A DNA stretch of 64,000 nucleotides from Arthrobacter gandavensis. GTDB taxonomy: Bacteria > Actinomycetota > Actinomycetes > Actinomycetales > Micrococcaceae. The translations under genes and the position numbers were made by a program. This document shows positions 45,880 through 53,606 of this stretch, one piece after another. The stretch is from NCBI RefSeq assembly GCF_015355785.1, contig NZ_JADKYW010000006.1, positions 124,001-188,000 of the forward strand, read 5' to 3'. Numbering within the stretch: position 1 is the stretch's first letter; each line of letters starts with the position of its first letter. The notes beneath the pieces are model-generated. The model worked only from the letters and a program-made list of their open reading frames with translations. It had not been told where the DNA came from and did no database searches.

Positions 45880-48423
45880 GTGAGCACCCAACCCGCATCA
45901 GCTGCCCCGTCTGCTTCCAGCGCCGCCTCAGCTCCCGCCGCCAACGGCATGGTCCGTGTCCGGGGCGCCGCGGAGAATAACCTCCGCAGCGTCAACGTCG
46001 ACATTCCCCGCGACGCGATCGTCGCCTTCACCGGCATCTCCGGCTCGGGCAAGTCTTCGCTGGCGTTCGGCACCATCTACGCGGAGGCGCAGAAGAGGTA
46101 CTTCGAATCGGTTGCCCCTTACGCCCGGCGCCTGATCTCGCAGGGCCACAATCCCAAGGTGGAGGCCATCACGGGACTGCCTCCCGCCGTCGCGCTCCAG
46201 CAGCGCCGCGGTACGGCCAGTTCGCGCTCTACGGTCGGCACGCTCACCACGCTTTCCAACTCAATGCGCATGCTCTTCTCCCGCGGCGGTACGTACCCGG
46301 CCAACGCCCAGCCCGGCAGCCTGGACTCCGATGCCTTTTCACCCAACACCGCTGCCGGTGCGTGCCGTGAGTGCTCCGGGCTCGGCGTCGCGCACACCGT
46401 CACCGAAGAGTCCCTGGTTCCCGACCCGTCCCTGACCATCCGGGAGGGCGCCATCGCAGCCTGGCCAGGCGCGTGGCAGGGCAAGAACCTGCGGGACATC
46501 CTGATCCACCTGGGCTACGACGTCGATGTGCCCTGGCGGAAGCTGCCGAAGAAGGACCGCGACTGGATCCTCTTCACCGAAGAACAGCCGGTGGTCACCA
46601 TCACCCCGCAGCGCGACCGCGTCGCCAAACCGTACAAGGGCCGGTTCTGGAGCGCGCGCAGCTACGTCCTGCATACCCTCGCCGACTCCGGCAGCGCTAA
46701 GATGCGCGAGCGGGTCGTCGAGTACATGGTTTCCGGTCCCTGCCCGGTGTGCGGCGGAGCGGGCCTGCGTCCGGAGGCCCTGGCCGTCACGTTCGCGGGA
46801 CGGAACATTGCCGAGCTCAACGGTGCGACGCTCGGTGAACTGGCGGAAATCATCCGGCCGACGGCGGAACTCAAGGCGGCCGGCACGGCTTCCCGTTCCG
46901 CGGCATCGAACGAGGACACCGAAGTCGCCGTCACCATCACCCGTGACCTGCTTTCCCGGCTTGAGATCCTGATTTCACTGGGCCTGGGCTACCTCAGCCT
47001 GTCCCGTGCGACGCCGACGCTCTCACCGGGGGAGATGCAGCGGCTGCGGATCGCCACACAGCTCCGGTCGGGCCTGTTTGGCGTTGTCTATGTCCTGGAC
47101 GAACCGTCCGCCGGCCTGCATCCGGCAGACGCCGAACCGCTGCTGGCTGTCCTGCAGCAGCTCAAGGATGCCGGGAACTCGGTGTTCGTCGTCGAGCACA
47201 ACATGGACGTGGTGCGAAGCGCCGAGTGGATCGTTGATGTGGGCCCGCAGGCCGGCGACGGCGGCGGAACCGTGCTCTACAGCGGCCCGGTGGCCGGACT
47301 CGCGGAGGTAGCCGAGAGCGCAACCCGGCCGTTCCTCTTCGGTGGGGCGGAAGAAGCCGCTCCGGCGCGGCGGCAGCCCGAGCGCTGGCTGTCCCTCAAG
47401 GGCATCTCGCGGCATAACCTTCGCGAACTCGATGCAGACATTCCGCTCGGCGTGCTGACTGCCGTCACCGGTGTGTCCGGATCCGGCAAGTCCACCCTGG
47501 TGAGCCAGGTCCTCGCCGAAGCCGTCGGTACCGAAGTCAACGGTGCGCGCCCGGAAGCCGAGGATGACGACGACGCCGAGCAGAACAGCGACTCCGGTGT
47601 GCAGATGCGGCGCATTCAGGGCCTTGAGCACCTGGACCGGCTGGTGAAGGTTGACCAGCGTCCCATTGGCCGGACGCCGCGTTCGAACCTGGCAACCTAC
47701 ACAGGGCTTTTCGACCACTTGCGCAGGCTCTATGCCGGAACGGATGAGTCGCGGTCCCGCGGGTACAACGCCGGACGGTTCTCCTTCAACGTGGCCGGCG
47801 GCCGCTGTGAAACCTGCCAGGGCGAGGGATTCCTCGCCGTCGAACTGCTGTTCCTCCCTGGCACCTACGGTCCCTGCCCCGACTGCCACGGCGCCCGGTA
47901 CAACCAGGAGACCCTGGAGATTACTTACCGGGGCAGGTCCATCGCGGATGTCCTGGGCATGCGGGTTGAGACGGCCGCGGAGTTCCTGTCCGACGTTCCA
48001 GCGGCAGCCCGCAGCCTGAGCACACTGCTCGACGTCGGCCTCGGTTACCTGAGACTGGGCCAGCCGGCCACGGAACTCTCCGGCGGCGAAGCGCAGCGGA
48101 TCAAGCTCGCCACCGAACTGCAGCGCGCCCGGCGCGGCCACACCCTCTACCTGCTGGATGAGCCGACCACCGGCCTGCACCCGCAGGACGTCCAGCTGCT
48201 ACTGGCGCAGCTGAACCGGCTGGTGGATGCCGGCAATACCGTCGTGGTGGTGGAGCACTCGATGAACGTCGTCGCTTCCGCTGACTGGGTGATCGACATG
48301 GGGCCGGCCGGCGGCGACGACGGCGGACGGATCATCTGTTCCGGGACGGCTGATGAAGTGGCAGGCTGCGAGGCCTCGCGGACGGCGCCGTACCTGGCGG
48401 CTGCGCTCGAACGGCTGAGCTGA
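45880..48423 (+). CDS. Class II UvrA paralogue (UvrA2/DrrC-like ABC ATPase)
   Basis: An 847-residue duplicated ABC ATPase of the UvrA family. The two P-loops are GISGSGKSSLAFGTIYAE and GVSGSGKSTLVSQVLAEA; the signatures are LSPGEMQRLRIATQL and LSGGEAQRIKLATELQ. Zinc-type cysteines occur in CRECSGLG, CPVCGGAG and CETCQGEG/CPDCHGARY. It is about 100 residues shorter than UvrA1, as in class II proteins lacking the UvrB-binding domain. Homologues such as DrrC give resistance to DNA-intercalating drugs or act in DNA damage tolerance. The divergent MarR regulator fits inducible resistance. GTG start with no strong Shine-Dalgarno. A repeat element follows its stop. Confidence 0.9.
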   Translation: MSTQPASAAPSASSAASAPAANGMVRVRGAAENNLRSVNVDIPRDAIVAFTGISGSGKSSLAFGTIYAEAQKRYFESVAPYARRLISQGHNPKVEAITGLPPAVALQQRRGTASSRSTVGTLTTLSNSMRMLFSRGGTYPANAQPGSLDSDAFSPNTAAGACRECSGLGVAHTVTEESLVPDPSLTIREGAIAAWPGAWQGKNLRDILIHLGYDVDVPWRKLPKKDRDWILFTEEQPVVTITPQRDRVAKPYKGRFWSARSYVLHTLADSGSAKMRERVVEYMVSGPCPVCGGAGLRPEALAVTFAGRNIAELNGATLGELAEIIRPTAELKAAGTASRSAASNEDTEVAVTITRDLLSRLEILISLGLGYLSLSRATPTLSPGEMQRLRIATQLRSGLFGVVYVLDEPSAGLHPADAEPLLAVLQQLKDAGNSVFVVEHNMDVVRSAEWIVDVGPQAGDGGGTVLYSGPVAGLAEVAESATRPFLFGGAEEAAPARRQPERWLSLKGISRHNLRELDADIPLGVLTAVTGVSGSGKSTLVSQVLAEAVGTEVNGARPEAEDDDDAEQNSDSGVQMRRIQGLEHLDRLVKVDQRPIGRTPRSNLATYTGLFDHLRRLYAGTDESRSRGYNAGRFSFNVAGGRCETCQGEGFLAVELLFLPGTYGPCPDCHGARYNQETLEITYRGRSIADVLGMRVETAAEFLSDVPAAARSLSTLLDVGLGYLRLGQPATELSGGEAQRIKLATELQRARRGHTLYLLDEPTTGLHPQDVQLLLAQLNRLVDAGNTVVVVEHSMNVVASADWVIDMGPAGGDDGGRIICSGTADEVAGCEASRTAPYLAAALERLS

Positions 48424-48441
48424 GTTGTTCCGGGTTCGGCC

Positions 48442-48524
48442 GGAGGGTTCGGAACGGCGGCAACGAAACTCCTTAGCTCGCAGAGCTCACCAGGAGTATT
48501 AAAGCCGCCTAACCCGAACCCTCC
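48442..48524 (+). repeat. Structured repeat element, copy 1 (3' of the UvrA-like gene)
   Basis: The 66-bp core at 48451-48516 recurs at 53620-53685 on the other strand with 61/66 identical bases. Basal arms GGAGGGTTCGG (48442-48452) and CCGAACCCTCC (48514-48524) pair perfectly. Inside them, GGCGGC (48456-48461) pairs with GCCGCC (48504-48509) and ACTCC (48468-48472) with GGAGT (48493-48497). AGCTC (48475-48479) pairs with GAGCT (48483-48487) around a GCA loop. Between the second and third stems lies a symmetrical 6x6 loop, AACGAA opposite ATTAAA, identical in both copies. The element starts 19 bases after the upstream stop codon, in the sense direction. Confidence 0.85.
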
Positions 48525-48609
48525 CGCCGTCGGAATCCGTGGCTGGGGCTCTCGCATCGGCGCGGCGCCGGGGTATGGCTAAGAGCTCGTTTCGTTCGTG
48601 CTGGAGAAC

Positions 48610-49170
48610 TCAGAGGGCTCGGCTGACGGTGCTTCGGTGCCTCCGGGTTCGTAATCGCAGCGTGACCCTATCGGAGCCCAGGGAAACTTTAAGCAGGCGC
48701 ACGGCCACACGGGGTAGGTACAGACGCCCGGAGGGACAGCAGCCGGGAGGCCCCGCGGTGGAATCGTTCGTTCCCAGGCGCGGGGAATTGGTGTCCTGGT
48801 CCCAGAGGATGGTCTGGCGCAGGATCCGGCCCTGGACCCATACGTGCTCCGGCCCGGTACCCACGGTCGCAACCCAGAGGTCCCGATTCTGTTCTGAGGT
48901 GTTTACCTGGGTTCCGGATGCTGCCAGCGTGAAGGCGTCGACATTGAAGCGGCTGGTCTTTTCAAGTTTCTGGAGCTGGGACACCACATCGTTGTAGGTC
49001 AGGATGCTGGAGATGTTGGTGTTCCCGTTGGGGGACGGGAGATTGGCATCGGCGACAGCGGGTGCCGTCCCGCTAAAAGGAATAACGACGGCGAGGGCAG
49101 CGGCGGCGGCCAGCCCGCGCCATCGTCGGAGGGGTGTGGGGCTGCCGGTGCTTTGTGGTGAGTTGGTCAT
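48610..49170 (-). pseudogene. Truncated M14-type zinc carboxypeptidase
   Basis: The reading frame starts normally: ATG with a GGAGGAAACC site, then a signal peptide (RWRGLAAAAALAVVIPFSGT, probable cleavage after AVA). A segment typical of M14 prodomain and catalytic start follows (SSILTYNDVVSQLQKLEKTS, RDLWVATVGTGPEHVWVQGR). Where the family continues with the zinc motif HGNEP, this frame reads ILRQTILWDQDTNSPRLGTN and runs into Arg-rich sequence that ends after 186 residues; an intact enzyme is several hundred residues longer. No His/Glu zinc ligands remain. It reads as an internal or 3' deletion; whether the secreted stub is expressed is unknown. Confidence 0.7.
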
Positions 49171-49349
49171 GGTTTCCTCCGGTGAACGTCTGGGAAGACC
49201 AGGGACTGCTGCCTCCGTCGGAATCTTGAGTTTTGTCTCTCGTCTTGAGTAAAAATCGAGGAAAAATTTGGAATCGACGAATAGTTACGCATCAGGAATG
49301 ATCCGCCCGTGCGGTTGACAGCCGAAAGAGTCCTGACGAGCATTGCGCT

Positions 49350-49829
49350 ATGACTCAGCAGGAAGCACTGCCGCTCCGTCTTGTCCTGGTGGTCCTCGGA
49401 ATCCTTGCCCTGGGGTCGCAGACAGTGCTGCTGCCGCGCCTCGCGGGCGAGTACGCCACGGCGTATCCGCAGGTCGCGCACCTAGCCGTCCCTTACACCG
49501 TCGCGGCGATCGCCGCAGTTGTCGGTTTCGAAGCGGCGCTGCTGGCGGCGTGGCGGATGCTCAGCATCGTTGTGGCAGAGGGCTCGCTGACCCTGGGCGC
49601 AGCCGGGCCGGCAAGCCTTATGGCAGTCTCGCTCGGCCTGTCCGGCGTAACTTTGGCCGGGATCTGCGCGCATGCCGGGTCCGTAGCAGGGGTCGGCGGT
49701 CCCGCGATGCTGCTGGGACTGCTTTGCGGACTGGCGCTGGTTCCCGCTGCCGTGGGGCTGCGGAACAGGATCCTGCGAGCCGGCATGGAACCCGCCGCAG
49801 ACCTGGACGGGCGCTACCGCTGGATGTGA
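49350..49829 (+). CDS. DUF2975-like membrane protein
   Basis: A 159-residue protein with four predicted membrane helices (LRLVLVVLGILALGSQTVLL, YTVAAIAAVVGFEAALLAAW, ASLMAVSLGLSGVTLAGICA and AMLLGLLCGLALVPAAVGLR). The segment QTVLLPRLAGEYATAYPQVA resembles the start of DUF2975 proteins, often paired with a Cro/CI-type regulator; no such regulator follows here, only the decayed gene. Function unknown. Confidence 0.65.
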   Translation: MTQQEALPLRLVLVVLGILALGSQTVLLPRLAGEYATAYPQVAHLAVPYTVAAIAAVVGFEAALLAAWRMLSIVVAEGSLTLGAAGPASLMAVSLGLSGVTLAGICAHAGSVAGVGGPAMLLGLLCGLALVPAAVGLRNRILRAGMEPAADLDGRYRWM

Positions 49830-49843
49830 AAGGAAGCAGCGGC

Positions 49844-50007
49844 ATGGCCCCGACAGGCGCCAGGAACACGGTCGATGAGGTGATGTAGCAGCTGGCCGCC
49901 CTCGAGGATCCAAAACGCGGGCGGGGGGACCTGCGCGTCGCCTGGTTCGCACCCGCCCTGCGCTCGTCTGGATTGCTGAGATGGTCCGCAGGCATGAAGG
50001 GAAATGA
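49844..50007 (+). pseudogene. Remnant of an AlkD-like DNA alkylation repair gene
   Basis: The start region reads ARNTVDEVM, a TAG stop at 49886-49888, then QLAALEDPKRG in the same frame. This resembles the conserved N-terminus I recall for AlkD-type proteins (TVDEV-QLAALEDPK). About 50 bases later the frame reads PALVWIAEMVRRHEGK and a stop at 50005-50007, which resembles their C-terminus. The 200 or so residues between are missing. A ribosome site (AAAGGAAG) still precedes the ATG. Both ends of one gene joined by a large internal deletion plus a nonsense codon is the simplest reading. Confidence 0.5.
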
Positions 50008-50010
50008 AGC

Positions 50011-50622
50011 ATGGGAACAGTATCGCTTGACTTGTTTATGACCCTTGACGGCATCTACCAGGGACCCGGAGGCGCCGGGGAGGACACCTCCGGAGGGTTC
50101 ACACTTGGTGGCTGGCAGGCGGCCTTCGCCGACGCTGAATCCGGCGCCGCGATCATGGCGGGCATCAATCGGATGGACGCGCTGCTGCTTGGCCGCAGGA
50201 CCTACGACATCTTCGCCGGGTACTGGCCGCAGCTGGGGAACTCCAATCCCATAGCGGCAAAGTTCAACTCAATGGACAAGTACGTAGTGTCCCGGGCCCT
50301 GGAAGAAGCCGGCTGGGACGGGACCACCGTGCTGTCCAGCGCAGAAGAGACGGCGCAGCTCAAGGACCGACACGAAAACATCCACGTAGTGGGCAGCGGG
50401 GACCTTGCAGGTTCGCTGCTGGCGGCCGGAATCCTGGACCGGTTGAACCTGTTCCTGTATCCGGTAACGCTGGGCTCGGGAAAGCGGATCTTCTCCGGCG
50501 ACGGCGGCCTCCCGGCAGCCTTCACCCTCGCTGAGCCGCCGCAGGCTTTTCCGGCCGGAGTCCTTCGCTTGGTTTATGACCGTAACGGCGTTCCGGTAAC
50601 GGGACTCGACGCCGGCTCGTAG
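50011..50622 (+). CDS. Dihydrofolate reductase family protein (RibD C-terminal-like)
   Basis: A 203-residue protein with the DHFR/RibD-C fold: MGTVSLDLFMTLDGIYQGPG at the start, DALLLGRRTYDIFAGYWPQ in the middle, and ENIHVVGSGDLAGSLLAAGI plus LFLYPVTLGSGKRIF near the end. These are widespread, poorly characterised reductase-like proteins; there is no evidence that it is the essential FolA. The ATG is 3 bases after the remnant of the AlkD-like gene, whose last codons now provide the ribosome site AAGGGAAATGAAG. Confidence 0.88.
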   Translation: MGTVSLDLFMTLDGIYQGPGGAGEDTSGGFTLGGWQAAFADAESGAAIMAGINRMDALLLGRRTYDIFAGYWPQLGNSNPIAAKFNSMDKYVVSRALEEAGWDGTTVLSSAEETAQLKDRHENIHVVGSGDLAGSLLAAGILDRLNLFLYPVTLGSGKRIFSGDGGLPAAFTLAEPPQAFPAGVLRLVYDRNGVPVTGLDAGS

Positions 50623-50645
50623 CGGCTGCCGGAGGACCAGGCACT

Positions 50646-51311
50646 TTACGCGCCGGGACGGGCCTTGTCCTCTAACCGGCCTGTTAGGGGACCAAGCACC
50701 AGCAGAGATGCCCACACCAGGCGTCCGGGGCCGGGGCCGGCCAGGAAGGTCACCGGAATAGACGCGAGGAACACCGCGGGCACGGTGGCATGGGGGAGTG
50801 CTTGCGCCAACCGGATAAGGGTCCGGGCGCCCGGCACACGGCCTTGCCGGCGGGCGGAGAGGCGGAGCGCCGCCTGGGCCAGAGAGGCCAGCGCGATGTT
50901 CGCCGCGTATAGAGCGGTGGGCAAGGCAAAGTCGGAGGTGCCGGGATCGCTGGTCCCCTGGGTGGTGAACGGCAGCAGAACGATGAAAAACGCCGCTACC
51001 GTGTTCCAAACGATGACGGGTGGCGTCATCAGGAGAATTCCGGCCGTAATTCGGTAGTTGACCCGCCAGAACACGGCGATGACCACGAAGCTGAGCAGGA
51101 AACCGAAAATCTGGGAAATCAGCCCGGAGTCCAGCAGCGCGGACATACTGGACCACGACCGTGCCGGCGGCAGGTCGATATTCGTAACGAGCAGGGTAAT
51201 GGCGAAGCCGTAGATTGCGTCGAAGAAGGAGACGCTCCGCCCGAATTCGACCGAGCTGCGGTCGAAGGCCTCGCCTGGCCGCTGCGGTCCATGTTCAGGG
51301 CTTGCTCCCAT
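50646..51311 (-). CDS. TMEM175-family (DUF1211) potassium channel-like protein
   Basis: A 221-residue protein with about six membrane helices. The first helix carries RSVSFFDAIYGFAITLLVTN, a variant of the R-x-x-x-FSD selectivity motif of TMEM175 channels with FFD in place of FSD. Helices 2-4 include ISQIFGFLLSFVVIAVFWRV and WNTVAAFFIVLLPFT. Bacterial members conduct K+. A long hairpin lies between its start and the end of nhaA. Confidence 0.85.
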   Translation of the reverse strand: MGASPEHGPQRPGEAFDRSSVEFGRSVSFFDAIYGFAITLLVTNIDLPPARSWSSMSALLDSGLISQIFGFLLSFVVIAVFWRVNYRITAGILLMTPPVIVWNTVAAFFIVLLPFTTQGTSDPGTSDFALPTALYAANIALASLAQAALRLSARRQGRVPGARTLIRLAQALPHATVPAVFLASIPVTFLAGPGPGRLVWASLLVLGPLTGRLEDKARPGA

Positions 51312-51326
51312 GCCGGGAGGCTAGCA

Positions 51327-51373
51327 CGCCGGACTGGCCTGGACAGCAGAATGCCGTCCAGGCCAGTCCGGCG
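51327..51373 (-). terminator. Long perfect hairpin downstream of nhaA
   Basis: CGCCGGACTGGCCTGGAC (51327-51344) pairs with its exact complement at 51356-51373 (18 bp, 11-base loop), 21 bases after the nhaA stop. There is no T run, yet its position fits the terminator of nhaA. Its loop is ordinary and shows none of the repeat core seen at 48.4 and 53.6 kb. Confidence 0.65.
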
Positions 51374-51393
51374 TACCCAGCAGGGCCGGGGGA

Positions 51394-52698
51394 TCAGCGC
51401 AGGCGGGACTCGACGGCTTCCTCGCTCGTGGATGCTGCGGCCCGGTAGTGACGGTTCCGGGTTGCCAGGATCGCAGCGCCCATAGTCGCGGAGATGATGG
51501 ATCCAACGATCACGCCCACCTTCATATGGTCCGAAGCGGCACTCGCGGCGTCGTAGGACAGCTCGCCCACCAGGAGGGACACGGTGAACCCGATGCCGGC
51601 AACGAAGGACATTCCCAGGATGTCGATCCAGGCCAGGGACTTGTCCACCGTGATGCCGCGGAGCCTGGTGACAAGGAAGGTGCCCGCGGTAATGCCGATC
51701 GCCTTGCCGAGGACCAGCCCGCCGATGATTCCCAGGGCGATGCTGCTTCCCAGCGCATCGAACAGGCCGCTGAAGCCGCCGACTGTGACGCCTGCGGAGA
51801 AGAACGCGAACACCGGTACCGCGACGGCACTGGAAAAGACGGACCACTTGTCCGCGAAGTGTGCGGCCATTCCTTCGAAGAGGGGCTCGCCGTCGCCCCT
51901 GGTCCCAACTCGGACCTTGGCCCGGCCCTTCGCAACGACGGGAACCATAAAGCCAAGCAGGACGCCGGCGACTGTCGCATGAATTCCCGAGGCGTGGATG
52001 AGGGTCCAGACCGTGACGCCAAGGGGGATCAGGATCCACCAGGAGCGCACGCCGCGCTGCACCAGGACGGCAAAGACTGCCAGCGGCACCAGGGCGGCAA
52101 GCAGCGGAACGAAACCAATGCCGTTGGTGTAGAAAACGGCGATGATGGAGATGGCCAGCAGGTCATCCACTACGGCGAGTGTCAGCAGGAATGTCCTCAG
52201 TGCAGGGGGGAGGAACCGTCCGACAACAGCAATGACAGCCACGGCGAAAGCGATGTCCGTGGCCGCGGGGATCGCCCAGCCGTTGAGCGCGTCACCGCCG
52301 GCGTTGCGGTTGATGAGGGCGAAGATCAGCGCAGGAACCGCGACGCCGCCGATCGCCGCGACGATGGGCACCAGTGCCGTGCGCGGATCACGGAGCTTGC
52401 CGGCCACGAACTCTTCTTTCAGCTCGAGACCGACGACGAAGAAGAACACGGCAAGCAGACCATCTGCTGCCCATGCTGCGACGCTGAGGTTCAGGTGGAG
52501 CACTTCAGGCCCGAAGGAGAATTCGCGTACCTGCTCGTAGACGCCCGAGAGCGCGGAGTTGGCCAGAAGAAGAGCCAGGACGGTGGCACCCAGCAGCAGG
52601 GCGCCGCCCGTGGTGTCCTTGGCGAGGGTTTGATGGACGCCGCGCCAGATTGAATGCGGGCGCTGGTTATCTGGCAGGGCATTGGAGGATGAGGACAT
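51394..52698 (-). CDS. nhaA: Na+/H+ antiporter NhaA
   Basis: A 434-residue membrane antiporter that expels Na+ in exchange for protons. It has the family landmarks LLAVFFFVVGLELKEEFVAG in the first third and the ion-binding Asp pair in [20 protein letters not shown]. The unwound helix-11 region is ILGMSFVAGIGFTVSLLVGE. The start MSSSSNALPDNQRPHSIW is a normal soluble N-terminus. Monocistronic with its own hairpin. An NhaR-type regulator is not adjacent. Confidence 0.95.
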   Translation of the reverse strand: MSSSSNALPDNQRPHSIWRGVHQTLAKDTTGGALLLGATVLALLLANSALSGVYEQVREFSFGPEVLHLNLSVAAWAADGLLAVFFFVVGLELKEEFVAGKLRDPRTALVPIVAAIGGVAVPALIFALINRNAGGDALNGWAIPAATDIAFAVAVIAVVGRFLPPALRTFLLTLAVVDDLLAISIIAVFYTNGIGFVPLLAALVPLAVFAVLVQRGVRSWWILIPLGVTVWTLIHASGIHATVAGVLLGFMVPVVAKGRAKVRVGTRGDGEPLFEGMAAHFADKWSVFSSAVAVPVFAFFSAGVTVGGFSGLFDALGSSIALGIIGGLVLGKAIGITAGTFLVTRLRGITVDKSLAWIDILGMSFVAGIGFTVSLLVGELSYDAASAASDHMKVGVIVGSIISATMGAAILATRNRHYRAAASTSEEAVESRLR

Positions 52699-53023
52699 GG
52701 GGAGATCTTTCGTGCGCTGTACCTGACATGGGCATAGTGCACCTGCGGATCCGGGATGTGGTCAGGCAGGTGCGGGTCAGGAGCGTGGCGGCGGGCAGCC
52801 GGCGATCTCGCCATGTGCGTTGGTGCCCCAGGAACTCATCCAGCCGTTTGTTCCGCTGGCCCGCTTGGCCAGCAGCAGGCGCTTGAGGTACGCCGAAAGA
52901 GCCTGCGTGGAGGCAGGCACAACGGAGCGGCGTCGGGCAGTCATAGCTCCAAGTTTAGCAAGGATGCTGATGATGCCCTCACTCGTGACGCCGGCTTCCA
53001 GTGCCGGGGAGACGGCAGCGTGT
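52699..53023. other. Intergenic region upstream of nhaA
   Basis: 325 bases between nhaA and the DUF2231 gene, both minus-strand. It should contain the nhaA promoter. One low-confidence small frame (52777-52944, minus) is listed separately. No strong hairpin and no recognised operator or riboswitch was seen. Confidence 0.4.
52777..52944 (-). CDS. Possible small basic protein (55 aa), unrecognised
   Basis: ATG followed by TARRRSVVPASTQALSAYLK and RLLLAKRASGTNGWMSSWGT, ending PPPRS. GGAG lies just 2 bases before the ATG, closer than ideal. It matches no family I know. The frame is open for another 50 codons upstream, which in this high-GC DNA means little. It may be real or a chance frame. Confidence 0.25.
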   Translation of the reverse strand: MTARRRSVVPASTQALSAYLKRLLLAKRASGTNGWMSSWGTNAHGEIAGCPPPRS

Positions 53024-53557
53024 TCAGCGCCGGGACACCCCGCGGCTGAGAGCCAAATAGCCACCAAGGAATCCGGCCGCGGCCGCGGAGACATTTGCTG
53101 CCAGGCCCAGCAGCACGCCGGCCCTGTGCCTGCCGCGCAGGCGCGCCGCGAGCGACGCTGTCATAAGGATCGTCGCAGCGTCCGTGCCCAGGGCGTGTAC
53201 TCCTCCGATCCGCCTGTCTGCTCCCGAAAGAGCCGTCCAGTCATTGGCCCCGGCCAGGGCCGTCGGTACGGAAGCGCATAGCCCGGCGGCCACCAGCAGC
53301 GTGGCACTGCGCCGGGCGCGTACTCCGCCGACGAGGTCCAGCACCGTGGCGCTGAGCCAGCAGCCAAGCGGCAGATCCGTGAGGACGGGATGCAGGGAAT
53401 GACCTGCTACGTGCCCGTTGAACGGCGTACCACGGACCCATCTGAGGATGGGGCCGTACAGGTACTCTTGGGACCGGGCGATGCCCTCAGACGCCGGACT
53501 CTCACCGACCGCCTTGACGACACGCTCCGAAACTGTGGAAGTTTTCACGTGCGCCAA
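53024..53557 (-). CDS. DUF2231 membrane protein
   Basis: A 177-residue protein with about four membrane helices. The diagnostic motif is GHSLHPVLTDLPLGCWLSAT; related families coordinate haem or metal with such His residues, but no function is established here. Later helices include SATLLVAAGLCASVPTALAG and GVLLGLAANVSAAAAGFLGG. ATG start at 53557. Repeat copy 2 lies 50-142 bases upstream, between this gene and fadB. Confidence 0.85.
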   Translation of the reverse strand: MAHVKTSTVSERVVKAVGESPASEGIARSQEYLYGPILRWVRGTPFNGHVAGHSLHPVLTDLPLGCWLSATVLDLVGGVRARRSATLLVAAGLCASVPTALAGANDWTALSGADRRIGGVHALGTDAATILMTASLAARLRGRHRAGVLLGLAANVSAAAAGFLGGYLALSRGVSRR

Positions 53558-53606
53558 GGTACGCCCATTCCGAACTGCGGCCTAGAGAAGCGGCACAAAA
53601 GGCAAA

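Noticed and set aside
51327-51373. The long hairpin after nhaA as a third copy of the repeat element
   Set aside because: It is a simple perfect stem with an 11-base loop and contains none of the conserved core sequence.
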